Source: Areca catechu
Taxonomy: Eukaryota > Streptophyta > Magnoliopsida > Arecales > Arecaceae
NCBI GenBank assembly: GCA_021397845.1
Contig: CM038040.1
Span: forward strand, 64,682,088-64,746,087
Direction: 5' to 3'
DNA length: 64,000 nt
How positions within the stretch are numbered: the first letter of the stretch is position 1; every line of letters starts with the position of its first letter. The notes under the pieces were generated by a model. It did not search any database. It saw nothing but the letters and a program-made list of their open reading frames with translations, and had not been told where the DNA came from. A program made the position numbers and the translations under genes. This document shows, in pieces, positions 46,574 through 58,154 of the stretch.

Positions 46574-48466
46574 TTAAGCATGGCCCAACGATGAGTCCGG
46601 CAGGGTTTCAAGGCGGGAGAGTGCATCCGTGCGAGCATTTTTCCCGCGAGGTATATGGGAGACGCTGAAATGCCAAAATCCTGTCGCGCTCGTTCTCACG
46701 AGCTCCAGGTACTTCGCCATTTGGGGGTCCCGCACCCCGTACTCTCCTGAGATCTGTCCGGCTACTAGCTGCGAGTCGGTGAAGACCTTGAGGTTGGCCA
46801 CGTCCAACTCGTGGGACACTCTCAGCCCTGCGAGAAGTGCTTCATACTCTGCTTGATTATTAGTGGCGGCAAACTGGAAACGGAGTGCACATTCGGCGAC
46901 AACTCCTTCGCTGTTGGCGAGGATGAGTCCAGCTCCACTCTCGCTGGAGTTCGAGGCTCCGTCTACATGAAGGATCCAGACATCTTCCTCTGGTCCTGGC
47001 TCCGGTTGCCGGTCTTGAAGGCTCTCTTCCACCCCCTCACCCAGGCCTGCACACTCGACCAAGAAATCAGTGAGTACTTGTGCCTTCATGGCCGACCTCG
47101 GCCTGTAGGTGATGTCGAACTCGCTGAGCTTGAGCGCCCACTTCGCCAGGCACCCAGATGTGTCAGGTCGGCTAAGCACCGCTTTCAGTGGCTGATCCGT
47201 TAGGACAGCAATGGGGTGCACTTGAAAATAAGGTCTGAGACGCGGAGCGGACACGATTAGTGCAAAAATCAGTTTCTCAAATCGGGAATACCTGAGCTTC
47301 GCATCGCGGAGGAGTTTGCTTGTGTAATACATTGGCCTTTGCATTCCCTTGTTGTCAGTTCGAACCAGGACCGAACTGACAGCCTCCGGGGTGACCGCCA
47401 GGTACAGGAGGAGTTCCTCTCCTTCTTCAGGCCTGGAAAGCAGCGGCGGGGATGCCAGTGTCTTCTTTAGCTTGTCAAACGCCTCCTGGCACTCCTCCGT
47501 CCAGGTAAAGTCGTTCATCTTCCTCATCACCTTAAAAAAGGGCTGGCATCGGTCAGCAGACCTCAAGATAAATCGACTCAAGGTGGCTATCCGGCCGGTG
47601 TGTCGCTGCACTTGCTTCTTGGAGGTGGGTTGCTCCATGTCCAGGATAGTCTGGACCTTCTCTGGGTTGGCTTCTATCCCCCTTTGGGTTACCATGAACC
47701 CTAGGAACTTCCCGGCGGACATGCCGAAGGTGCACTTCACCGGGTTCAATTTCATCTGGTGAAGCCAGAGGTTATCGAAGGTCTCCGCCAGGTCACCGAC
47801 GTGGTCTGAAAGGGGCTTGCTCATTACCAGCATATCGTCCACATACACTTGCATGTTGTGGCCAATCTAGTCTTTGAAGACTTTGTTGACCAGCCATTGG
47901 TACGTGGCCCTGGCGTTCTTGAGGCCGAATGGCATCATCTTGTAATAGTAGGTTCCGCGATCGGTGACAAAAGCAGTGTGCTCCTCGTCCTCCGGGTGCA
48001 TTCAAATTTGGTTGTACCCGGAGAAGGCATCCATGAAACAGAGGAGGCGATGCCCTGAAGTGGTGTCCACGAGCTGGTCGATCTTTGGAAGAGGAAAACT
48101 GTCCTTTGGACAAGCTCGATTGAGGTCGGTGTAGTCCACGCAGATCCTCCACTTGCCATTGCTCTTCTTTACCATGACCACGTTCGCCAGCCAACTAGGA
48201 TACTGTACCTCCCGTACAAAGCCGACGGTGAGAATTTTCTCCACTTCTTCATTGTTGGCCTTCTACCTCTTCGCAGCAAAACTCCTCTTCTTCTGGCAGA
48301 CAGGGTGGCACCTTGGATCAATATTCAACCGGTGGGTGATGACTTCCGAGAAGATACCTAGCATGTTAGTGGCAGACCAGGCGAACACATCGGCGTTCGC
48401 CCAGAGGAAGTCTAGCAAACGGGCCCGCTCTTCTTCCGGGAGCTGGGCTCCTATCTGCACTGTCTT
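46574..48466 (-). pseudogene. pol: Tat-2 reverse transcriptase, RNase H and second (archaeal-type) RNase H
   Basis: RT motifs: WRICVDYTDLNRACPKDSFP near 48150-48090, FMDAFSGYNQI and the catalytic YVDD at 47845-47834. The first RNase H follows (FDKLKKTL; LRYSRFEKL). A second domain at about 46990-46620 has D (HVDGASNS), E (QAEYEALLAGL), D (VFTDSQLV) and D (TDALSRL), the archaeal-type RNase H typical of the Tat lineage. Nonsense codons: 48263 (TAG), 48002 (TGA), about 47866 (TAG), 46574 (TAA). There is no frameshift. The protein would copy element RNA into DNA and degrade the template. Confidence 0.9.
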
Positions 48467-50707
48467 CTAAGGGTCCGAATCAAGAGGGTACGTCAACAGG
48501 CGCTCCACGGGCCCTCCCCTAGGGTCTTGCTCTCTTAGGTCGAGATCGTCGACATTAGAGCCGAGCTCAGCGCTCCGGGCCCCCGAGACCGTCTGCAGGC
48601 AATGCTGGACGGGCTGGGCCATCCCTCTCATCACTCCCGTCCCAGAGGCGGTAGGGAACTGCACCAGCAACCTCTTAGTGGAAATGACAACGTCCAGCTG
48701 GTTGAGCCCTGGATGGCCGAGGATGGCATTATAAGGTGATGGGAGCTTGACGACGGTAAATGTCATCATGACCGTACTCTACCGAGGTGGGGATATGGTA
48801 GTGACAGAAAGAGTGATCTCTCCTTCGACCCCCACCGAATCTCCGGTGAAGCCCACGAGATGGGTGTGCACCGGCTTTAATTGATCATGAGACAAATTCA
48901 TTTAGGAGAAAGCATCGTAAAAAAGTACGTCAATAGAGCTCCCACTATCCACCATAATGCGATGTACAGGATGTTTCGCGATGGTCATCTCGACCACCAC
49001 TGCATCATTGTTTACATTTTCATTTTTATTCCCCTTTTCAAAGGGAAGTACATTCTCTGGGTCTCCCGCCTCCTGGGCTCTCTTCGTCGCATGCCCGATC
49101 CCCAAGGAGATCATGCCCACCAGCTTCTTCGTTGGGCGGTTGTCAATTATGGGGATGGGGGGAAGGGCTGCGAGCAGCTGACCCTCCACCGGGGCTTCGT
49201 TCCTCATGAATTTTTTGAGGTAGCCCCTCTTGATCAGCTCCTCAATCTCCCGCTTCAGATTGCAGCACTCCTCTGTGTCGTGGCCGTGCTCGTAGTGAAA
49301 CTGACAATATTTTGTCTTATCATGGATGTTCCTTGGGTTCTGAGGAGGAGGTCGGTGAAGGTAGTGCTCACCCTAAATCTCCATGAGGATCTTCATTCTG
49401 GGAGCGAGGAGAGGGGTGAACGTTCTCTCTGGGGTAGCACCGTTCTTCGGCTTCAGGCTTGGACAAAAATCTGCAGGTGGTCCAGGCCTCCGGGTCCTGA
49501 GGACATCCCTTGGGGCAGGCTTCTTTGAAGGCTTCCCGTCCAGCTCTCGCCTGGTATGATTGGCCTCCTCCGCTCGGATGCACTTGTGGACACGGAGGAG
49601 GAGCTCAGAGTACGTGTTGGGGGACTTTTTATCCAAGGAATACGTTAGACGGGAGGTCTTGAGCCTGCGCTTCAATGCCAATATAGCGACAGGCTCGTCC
49701 AGACTATAGATTTCCAGGACGGCGGTCTTGAAGTGAGTAATGTAGTCCAGTAGCAGCTCCTGGTCTTGCTAGCAGATAGAAAAGAGGCTATCCACCTCTC
49801 TTGGCACCTTCCGACAAGTGTCAAAGTGTGCCACAAACTTTCCTTCCAGTTGATGGAAGGAGCTGATAGATTCCGGCTCGAGGCGGGTGAACCAAACTCG
49901 AGCAGCCTTCCGGAGGGTGGCTGGGAAGGCAATGCATAGAAGAGTGTCTGTCGCTCCCTGGACCCTCATGAGAGCCTTATAGCTCTCTAAATAGTCCAAG
50001 GGATCGGTGGTCCCATCGTAGGGATCCACCCGAGGCCTGCGGAACCGACCCGGGATCGGTTCCTCTTGGATTTCCCGGGAGAAGGGTGGTTGGGCATTGT
50101 AGCCCGCTGAATCTGTTGGGGAGCTCAGCATGTCGGCAAAGCGACGGGCGAACTCTGCCAACTTGCACTAGTGCTCCTCCAGGTGCCTCTCAGCCTGGCG
50201 CCTAATGGCCTCGTTGGTGGAATCTTCCATCGAGGCCGCTGGAGAAGGGGGTGCCGATCAGTCTCGGAGAGGGGCCTTACCCCGATGGTGCCTGCTGCAC
50301 CGCACTGCTTCGGCATCGTTGGTCGGGGATCGACTCTCGTGATCCGCCAAACCAGAGTAGTTCCTCTTTATGGGAGTATGGTGGCTCCCGCGGGGGTTGG
50401 AAACTACCCGCGGATGAGAGGGCCTGCCTTGGATGGAGCGCAGGCTTTCACAGGGGCCCGTGGCTCGAGCCGCGAGGGTCCCTGGCTGGGGCTGAGTGGC
50501 CAGGGAGCGCTGCTGGTGCTGCAGTTGCCACACAGCTGTGGTCAAAGTTTGCAGCTGTTGGATGACAACTGTGAAAGGACCGTCCACTGGGGATGGCTGA
50601 GGAGGAGGTGGACCAGGGTGTTCCCTCTCCGGGCTATGCGGCCCCTGAGGAGAAGGAACTTCTCCCGCTCGACTGGCGGATGCTTCTCGTCCACGCGTCA
50701 CCACCAT
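48467..50707 (-). pseudogene. gag: Tat-2 gag and protease
   Basis: Starts MVVTRGREASASRAGE at 50707. A Pro/Gln-rich N-terminus leads to the retrotransposon gag domain (DPYDGTTDPLDYLESYKALM near 50030-49970; ARVWFTRLEPESISSFHQLE near 49905-49846). A CQFHYEHGHDTEEC-type zinc motif lies near 49300-49260 and a retropepsin active site MVDSGSSIDVLF near 48955-48920. Stops at 50258 (TGA), 50168 (TAG), 49770 (TAG), 49373 (TAG), 48902 (TAA) and 48467 (TAG) break it, but the frame is constant and joins pol without a shift, as in Tat elements with one gag-pol ORF. Confidence 0.87.
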
Positions 50708-50762
50708 GGTCGGAGCGCGCTTTCGCTAACGGAGAGCTTGCTCGCATAGGCATTACCATTCT

Positions 50763-50786
50763 GCCCCCCTACCTGGCGTGCCAATC
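50763..50786 (-). promoter_or_regulatory. Primer-binding-site region of Tat-2
   Basis: Immediately after the 5' LTR end the minus strand reads GATTGGCACGCCAGGTAGGG. A TGGCRCGCCAGG sequence at this position recurs in plant Gypsy elements; I do not assign the tRNA. Confidence 0.65.
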
Positions 50787-51161
50787 TGTAGCCGATCTCA
50801 TCGCGGCGGCCTGTAGCTCTTGAGCTAGCACCGGTCTCGGACTCTCTCACCTCAAGATCTCCAAGCTCCCAGACCTGCAAAACAAAGTCAGAGACCCTGG
50901 CCGGGGGTTCCGGTGGGGGCACTCCAATGGTCAAGTTAGAGAGCGGCGAGATGGAACAGATCCCCTAAGGAGGGTTCCCGAAGGATTCCCGTGCCTAAAG
51001 AAGATGTAAACGAAAGAAGTGTGGGGAAGTGGGGAGTTGAAGCCCGGCTTCCTGCGCCGGGTTCACCAAGCTCACGCTTGAGAACTTCTTAGGCCTCCCA
51101 TGATCGTTCTCTTGGTGTTTTCTCCCTTTTTCGACTTATCTTTCCGCCCGTTTTTACCATC

Positions 51162-51172
51162 CCTTTTATACC
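51162..51172 (-). promoter_or_regulatory. TATA box driving Tat-2 transcription
   Basis: GGTATAAAAGG on the minus strand, just downstream of the U3 array, so the array lies in enhancer position. Confidence 0.7.
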
Positions 51173-51552
51173 ATCAAACTGCCTTCAACTCGCGTTTCTT
51201 TCAGGGGGCTCCCTAAGACCTCTAGACCTTCTCCTCCCCCTTTCTTCTTTGGGTCCGGGAGCTAAGTGGCCGAACCGTCTCATCCGTAGTGTGTCACAAA
51301 AGGGGGAAGACTGGTGATGCTTTGGGCCGAGCGCTGGAGCTCTCCTTTCAAGGCGTTGACGGTGGGATTCCAATCGTTTCAGGCTCTTGTCCGCAAGGAT
51401 TCCGTTCCTCGGTTGCGGGGCCCATCTGATTGGTGTAAACAAGGATTCGCGTGTCACTGCAGGACATACTGGCGCCCCCTACGGGATGCGGCATGCGCCG
51501 ACTCTAGTGGCGACCTTGCAACCCATGCCTCCGCTTCCCCGAGGCTTTGCAG

Positions 51553-53705
51553 AGTAGAGCTGACCTCGGTCGAGGTGGACCCATTAGGGGGCGCCACCTG
51601 GCGGAGTGGCACAAAGAGGCTTGGCATTGGCCGAGGTGGACCCATCTTCGGGTGCCACCTAGCGAAGGAGCAAGAGGGCTTGGCTCGACCTCGACTAAGG
51701 TGGACCCGTCTTGGGATGCCACCTGGCGAGGGAGCGAGGGGCCGCCAGCTTCGACCGAGGTGGACCCCTCCTCGGTGGACACCTGGCGGAGCGGCAGAGA
51801 GGGGCTCGACTTCGGCCGAGGTGGACCCGTCTTCGAGTGCCAGCTGGCGAAGGAGCAGGAGGGCCCGGCTCGACCTCGGCCGTGGTGGACCCGTCTTGGG
51901 GTGCCACCTGGCAAGGGTGCGAGGGGCCGCCAGCTTCGGCCGAGGTGGATCCCTCTTGGGTGGATACTTGGCGGAGCAGCAGAGAGGGGCTCGACTTTGG
52001 CCGAGGTGGACCCGTCTTCGGCAGCCACCTGGTGAAAAAGTAGGAGGGCCCGGCTCGACCTCGGTCGAGTTGGACCCGTCTTAGGGTGCCACCTGGCGAG
52101 GGAGCGAGAGGCCGCCACTTCGGTCGAGGTGGACCCCTCCTGGGTGGACACCTAGCGGAGCGGCAGAGAGGTGCTCGACTTCGGTCGAGATGGACCCGTC
52201 TTCGGGTGCCACCTGGCGGAGGAGCAGGAGGGCCTGGCTCTACCTTGGCAGAGGTGGACCCGTCTTGGGATGCCACCTGGCGAGGGAGCGAGGGGCCGCC
52301 AGCTTCGACCGAGATAGACCCCTCCTGGGTGGACAGCTGGTGGAGCGGTAGAGAGGTGCTTGAATTCGGCCAAGATGGACCCGTCTTCGTGCGCCACCTG
52401 GCGGAGGAGCAGAAGGGCCCAGCTCGACCTCGGCCGAGGTGAACCCATCTTGGGGTACCACCTGGTGAGGGAGCGAGGGGCCGCCAGCTTCGACCTAGGT
52501 AGACCCCTTCTGGGCGGACACCTGGCAGAGCAGCAGAGAGGGGCTCGACTTCGGCCAAGGTGGACCCATCTTCAGGAGCTACCTGGTGAAGAGCAGGAGG
52601 GCCCGGCTCGACCTCGGCAGAGGTGAACCCGTCTTGGAGTGCCACCTGACGAGGGAGTGAGGGGCTGCCAGCTTCGACCGAGGTGGACCCCTCTTGGGTG
52701 GACACCTGGTGGAGCGGCAGAAAGGTGCTCGACTTCGGCCGAGGTGGACCCGTCTTCGGGAGCCACCTAGCGAAGGAGCAGGAGGGCCCGGCTCGACCTC
52801 GGCCGAGGTGGACCCGTCTTGGGGTGCCACCTGGCGAGGGAGCGAGGGGCCACCAGCTTTGGCCGAGGTGGACCCCTCCTTGGTGGATACCTAGCGGAGC
52901 GGCAGAGAGGGGCTCGACTTCGGCCGAGGTGGATCCATCTTCGGGAGCCACCTGGCGAAGGAGCAGGAGGGCCCGGCTCGACCTCGGCCAAGGTGAACCC
53001 GTCTTGGGGTGCTACCTGGCGAGGGAGCGAGGGGCCGCCAGCTTCGGCTGAGGTGGACCCCTCCTGGGTGGTCACCTGGCGGAGCGGTAGAGAGGGGCTC
53101 GACTTCGGTCGAGGTGGACCCGTCTTCGGGTGCCACCTGGCGAAGGAGCAGAAGGGCCCGGCTCGACCTCGGCCGAGGTGGACTCCTCCTGGGTGGACAC
53201 CTGGCGGAGCGGCAGATATGTGCTCGACCACCCAGGAGGACCCATCTTCGGGCGCCACCTGGCGAAGAAGTGGAGGGCTCGGCTCAACCTCGGCCGAGGT
53301 GGAACCATCTTCGGGCACCACCTGGCGAAGAAGTGGAGGGCCCGGCTCAACCTCGGCCGAGGTGGACCCGTCTTGGGGTGCTACCTGGAGAGGGAGCGAG
53401 GGGCCGCCAGCTTCGGCCGAGGTGGACCCCTCTTGGGTGGACACCTGGCTGAGCGGCAGAGAGGGGCTCGACTTCGACCGAGGCAGACCCGTCTTCGAGT
53501 GCCACTTGGCGAAGGAGCAGGAGGGCCCGGCTCGACCTCGGCCGAGGTAGACCCATCTTGGGGTGCCACCTGGCGAGGGAGCGAGGGGGGCTGCCGGCTT
53601 CGACCGAGGTGGACCCCTCCTGGGTGGACACCTGGTGGAGCGGCAGAAAGATGCTCGACTTCGACCGAGGTGGACCCATCTTGGGGTGCCACCTGGCAAA
53701 GGAGC
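51553..53705. repeat. 185-bp tandem array in U3 of the 5' LTR (about 11 units, one rearranged)
   Basis: Same three-subunit unit as in the other LTR. Around 53160-53390 one unit lacks its middle subunit and has an extra variant first subunit (GAAGAAGTGGAGGGC), which the other LTR does not show. Open frames up to 418 codons are artefacts. Confidence 0.93.
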
Positions 53706-53820
53706 AGGTGCACTTCTTCCCGAACGGGAGATCTTTTGAAAGAAAAATCCTCGTGGTACTGACCGTGTCCAGTTGGACCTGACACGCGCCTCACGTCAGT
53801 GATGCAGCCATATCACTGGG

Positions 53821-55695
53821 CATTCAAGAGCGGCAAGCCCTTCTGCATTATCTGTGTATTCCCATCTCTGGCACCAGGCTTACTACGCACGATTGCACCC
53901 TCCTTTTGGCTTCTGTGATGGACAGGATTGGAGGATGGCAGGCCAGATCTCTATCCGCCATGGGCAGGCTCACTCTTGTTCGTTCGGTGCTGGCTTCTCT
54001 CCCAGTTTATTTGCTCTCTAATTCTTTTATACCCAGGAGGGTTATTATCAAGATTGAGTAGATGATTCGCTCTTTTCTCTGGAACTCCTCTTCCGATCAG
54101 AGGAGGATACATCTTATAAGATGGGATAATGTCTGTCGACCGACGCAGGAGGGGGGTTTGGGCTTCACTTCTCTCCTTGCAAGGAGAGAAGCTTTCCTGA
54201 TCCGGCATGTCACTAGGTTTTTTCTATGTCCGGACACCATGTGGTCTTCTTTCATGAGGGCTAAATATGGCGACATTCCTTTGTATCCTGGAGAATGCTC
54301 TACTTCCACCAGGAGGTCATCGATTTTCAGGCAGGAGATGCTTTCCAGGGCCCCGATGGTCGGCTCCCAGTTTTCTGGGGTGCTAGGAGATGGCCGATCC
54401 ATTAGCTTCATGAATGACCCCTGGATATTGGACATTTCTTTGAGCATATGGCCCACCTTCATCTCTATTCTGATTCCGACCTCTATTACGGTTGCTGACC
54501 TTCACAGGCCGGGTCTCTCATCTTGGGACACGGACAGGGTTTTGTCTATATTTGGGGACATCCTCGGTTACAGGGTCCTATCTATTCCACTTCCGGTTCA
54601 TCCGTGCTCCAACATTAGAGTTTGGAGACATACGACTTTGACCAGGGTGCCTATCTCTGATCTTACTCCTAGACCAGATCGGGACCTTTATGTTTCCAGG
54701 AGCTATCGTTGGATCTGGACCTTGCCGGTGCAACCCAGAGTTTCACTCTTTATCTGGAAACTCGCTTGGCACCGCTTTCCCACGCGTGAGTTCATCATCT
54801 CTAGGGGGTCCATATCATTCCTGACTATCCCTTTTATGGGAATCAGCTGGAGACGCAGACTCATGCCATATTCCATTACGGTCGCGCCAGCCGGATCTGG
54901 GCTCTAGCGGGTTTTTGGGGTATACTTGCCCAGCCTGATCACATTCTTGATACCTTTTATATCTTGCTGCGCACGATGCCTATCATCCAGGTTTCATTTA
55001 TTGCTTATCTGGCATATCATATTTGGATTTCTAGAAATGACCGGATATTTACATCTTTGAGGTATTCCCCTACGTTTCTGATTGAGAGGGCCAGGATAGC
55101 TGTGATGGAGTATTGTAGGTCTGCAGTGATGCCGGCTGAGATCTGGGGTTCCCCTCTCACTCCTCGAGCGACCCAGAGGGTTTTTATTATCTAGGAACCC
55201 CCTCCTTCGCCCTTCGTCACGGTCAGCTTCGATGGGAGCCTCCGCTGCAGGATGGGCGGAGCAGGTCTCATTATCAAAGACTCTTCATTAGGTTTCTTGG
55301 CGGCTGGGGGTACCCCTTGCTTCAACTCTTCGGTGCCGGCCCTAGAACTTTATGCTGCGTGGGCTAGGATCAGATATGCTCGCCAGATACTATGCCTAGA
55401 CTACGTTATCATCGAGCTAGATTTTGCCATTGTCATTTCTTGGATCTCGCAGACTTCCTCCATGCAAGTGAGTCATCCGATAGTCAGGGACATTAAACTC
55501 ATGTTACAGGATTGCTCTTCTCTGACTATCAAACACATTTTCAGGGAGGCTAATTCAGCAGCTGACTGGGTAGCCTCCTATGTTGCTCAGCATACTGGTT
55601 CTATTTTGTGGACTGACTGGCAGACTGCCCCTATACAGCTTAGAAATATTTTACTTGTTGACTCCTTAGGTTGTATTCATCTCCGTTCAATTTAA
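53821..55695 (+). pseudogene. LINE ORF2, C-terminal part: RT thumb, zf-RVT region and RNase H
   Basis: Continues ORF2 after the Tat-2 insertion. The first part has MDRIGGWQARSLSAMGRLTL near 53920-53980 and MIRSFLWNSSSDQ near 54062-54100, typical of plant non-LTR RTs; FIWKLAWHRFPTREF near 54750-54794 belongs to the zf-RVT region. Breaks: TAG at 54058, TAG near 54905, a frameshift before 54964 and TAG at 55192. The RNase H (RVT_3 type) at 55220-55695 has D (SFDGSL), E (PALELYAAW) and D (IELDFA). Confidence 0.85.
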
Positions 55696-55710
55696 TGAAT
55701 ACACCGTTTT

Positions 55711-55713
<3 letters not shown>

Positions 55714-55756
<43 letters not shown>
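55714..55756 (+). other. Poly(A) tail of the LINE (43 A)
   Basis: An uninterrupted A-run 18 bases after the ORF2 stop region marks the 3' end of the retroposed LINE. Confidence 0.9.
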
Positions 55757-55758
<2 letters not shown>

Positions 55759-57630
55759 ATGTTGCCAAACATGTCCCTTAATTCCATCCGTTTCTTTAAT
55801 TATCCCATTTGCTCTAAAACACTTCAGTAAGCTCCGGTTACCGAAGTGTTGTCAAATCTTTAGAAAGCTTGGTTTAGAAGTGACCTTTGGTGTACCAATT
55901 CGAGTTATAGATTCAACACGCAACTCTGTAAATGCAAAGGTTACATTTGGCATCACCAGTGTGTAAATAGGTTGGGTTACACCATATTATGAGTGATCCT
56001 AACTCAATTAATTTCTTGATCGAGCTTTACTGCTAAATTCATATTCAATCTATTAGAAGAGCAGGCCACATTAAATGGCTCAATGACCAAAATCTTTGAA
56101 CCAACAAATCATTCGGGTATAGAGTTGCGTCCATGTATAGCATGGATTCAATCCAACAAAATCAGATCCGGAACGAGTTAGATTCGGGTGTAGTTCTCAT
56201 ACAATTAACTCATAGTTAAAATTAATCAAGCTATTACAACAAATATATAGACAATATTTTAATATTAAATAAAAAGTACAAATGTCAAGATATTATGTGC
56301 TCAACAAATCTATGAAAAGGAGCAATGATTGAGCTCTCAATCACTTTATAAATTATCAAACTTTTCTTTACATATTGTTGACTAAATGATCTAGTTTATT
56401 AGATAATAAATTAAATTAAAATGGCTGATATTTTATAATTGAAATATAACATCTACAATCTAAAAAATTCAAGGACTCTTGAGATTCCCTGATAGTTGCA
56501 TCCTGGACTCCCTCCACATGGCTTTCCTCCACCTTGATTTCTTCTACCTTGATCTGTTCCTCTATCGTCAACTTTAGTGTCATTAAAGTTCAATAATTAA
56601 TAACCAATTGTTAACCGCATAGAATAAATAATAAATAATATTATTTTTAAAATAAATTAAAATATAAAAATAATTTAAAATTTATTTTTATGTTAAAGAT
56701 ATTGTTTGTACAAGTCTTAAATTATAATTTAGAGGTTCAAACATGTTCAGATCCTAACTATATATATATGGTATTCGTGTTAGTTGCATTGAGTTATAGA
56801 GTAGAAGATCCAAATTAACCAAAAAATCAGATGGATTAGTTTGGGTTGGATCGGGCAAAATTCAATAAATCCTTAATTGATTTGGAAAATGAAATGGGTT
56901 CAATTTTAGAACGCAACCCGGTTCTATAAATCCTTTAAAGCTTCACTAGGTCAGAACAAGTCAAAGATCAACCTAACCCATTTGCACCCTTAGATATCAC
57001 TGTCATTTGTCTTTTTCAAGAAAATAATAGAAAGAAGAATTCTATTCTTTCTATTTTTATTTTCTTATATTTTTGGCAACAAAAACATGTTCCATAATCA
57101 TTATCTTTTTTTTTATCAATAAAATTAAGAAAATGTTAGCACGATTCTGAGGATCACATATTGGCCGATCATTTTTTTTTTTTTTATCAATTTGATTCTA
57201 TATTCTTTTTTATTAAATGATTATATATCAATTATTATTATTTTTTATTAACATGATTCTATATTAATTTTTTTAATGAAATTTGTATATTATTTTAAAT
57301 ATCATGAGATGTATTAAATGAAATTAAAATATAGATTATATATATATATATATTTCTTCTATCTCTTTTTTTTTTTTTTTTTCTTCTATAAATATTGTAA
57401 TATAATATCAAAACCATCGATCATTACTGATCTATTAACCTCTATTTATGAGGCTAGTGGGGGAAATGGTGAAGGAAGAGGCACTTGAGGATATATGCGA
57501 CCTTGATGAAGCTGGCGACCATTGCATGGGGCCAATCGAAGAAGCTGCAGAATGGGATAGGGGGGAGCAGGAGGACCTAAGAAAGGAAACTTAAAAGGTC
57601 ACTTTCCAAAAAAAAAAAAAAAAAAAAGAA

Positions 57631-57669
<39 letters not shown>

Positions 57670-57999
57670 CAAAGATTTTTTTCGCTTCCACTTTTTCAAT
57701 AAACAATGAAATTAAGTTGCTTTTAAAAAAAATAGAAATAGGATAAATACCAGACAACTTTTTTGCATTAGACACCATATTTCTATTTTTAAGAAAAATG
57801 ATCCCAAATATGCTCTAAGTTTGAGCACATATATTATTGGATATTTATTAAAATCTCCTGCTTTCTCTGACTAAAATTGTAGTTAAGAATCTATTATCAA
57901 AGTCTAGAAACTCTATAGGCGAGGAAATTAAAGGGTCCAGGAGCAATGCTTTTTTCACTCGACTATACTGTGATGGTAACATCAACGATGAGAAGAACA
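55757..57999. other. AT-rich intergenic DNA between LINE and CACTA element
   Basis: No gene recognised. Contains T-runs (57170-57184, 57366-57381), a (TA)n at about 57338-57352 and a (GAAA)n microsatellite at about 57620-57670. A short GC-richer stretch at 57440-57600 has no identifiable product. Confidence 0.55.
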
Positions 58000-58154
58000 C
58001 ACTACAGTGAAACAGGATTTTAGCGATGCTTTTTTTGGCCTTTACCGATGCTTTTAAGCGTCACCAAGAAACCTCCCGACGCTTCTCAAAGCATCGCCTA
58101 TGCAAGCGTGAGGACGCCACCTGCAGACAATTTTTAAAAACGTCGGCATTTTCC

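Larger units (their letters stand above)
38643..53815 (-). mobile_element. Tat-2: complete Tat/Retand-like Ty3/Gypsy element, 15.2 kb, nested in the LINE
   Basis: On the minus strand it runs from the 5' LTR (53815-50787) through a primer-site region, gag-pol in one frame (50707 to about 45273), a 120-bp tandem repeat, an antisense gene on the plus strand (42364-44528) and a polypurine tract to the 3' LTR (41860-38643). The 5-bp duplication CTGGG flanks it (38638-38642 and 53816-53820). Integrase after RNase H makes it Ty3/Gypsy; a second, archaeal-type RNase H and the antisense gene place it in the Tat lineage. Twelve nonsense codons in gag-pol make it non-autonomous. Confidence 0.93.
50787..53815 (-). 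repeat. 5' LTR of Tat-2 (3029 bp)
   Basis: Read on the minus strand it starts TGATATGGCTGCATCA and ends CGGCTACA, where the other LTR ends GCCAACA. TATA box GGTATAAAAGG at 51172-51162. Most of U3 is the tandem array. Confidence 0.9.
34060..55756 (+). mobile_element. L1-type LINE, split by the Tat-2 insertion
   Basis: Outside the insertion (38643-53815) the element is about 6.5 kb: a GC-rich leader, an ORF1 with a CCHC knuckle, an ORF2 with apurinic-type endonuclease, reverse transcriptase and a C-terminal RNase H, and a 43-base poly(A) (55714-55756). This is the plant L1 layout. Removing Tat-2 and one CTGGG copy restores the ORF2 frame across the junction. The 5' limit is approximate and I found no target duplication for the LINE itself. 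Confidence 0.88.

Noticed and set aside
51504..53794. Long open frames on both strands (up to 418 codons)
   Set aside because: Same tandem array in the other LTR.
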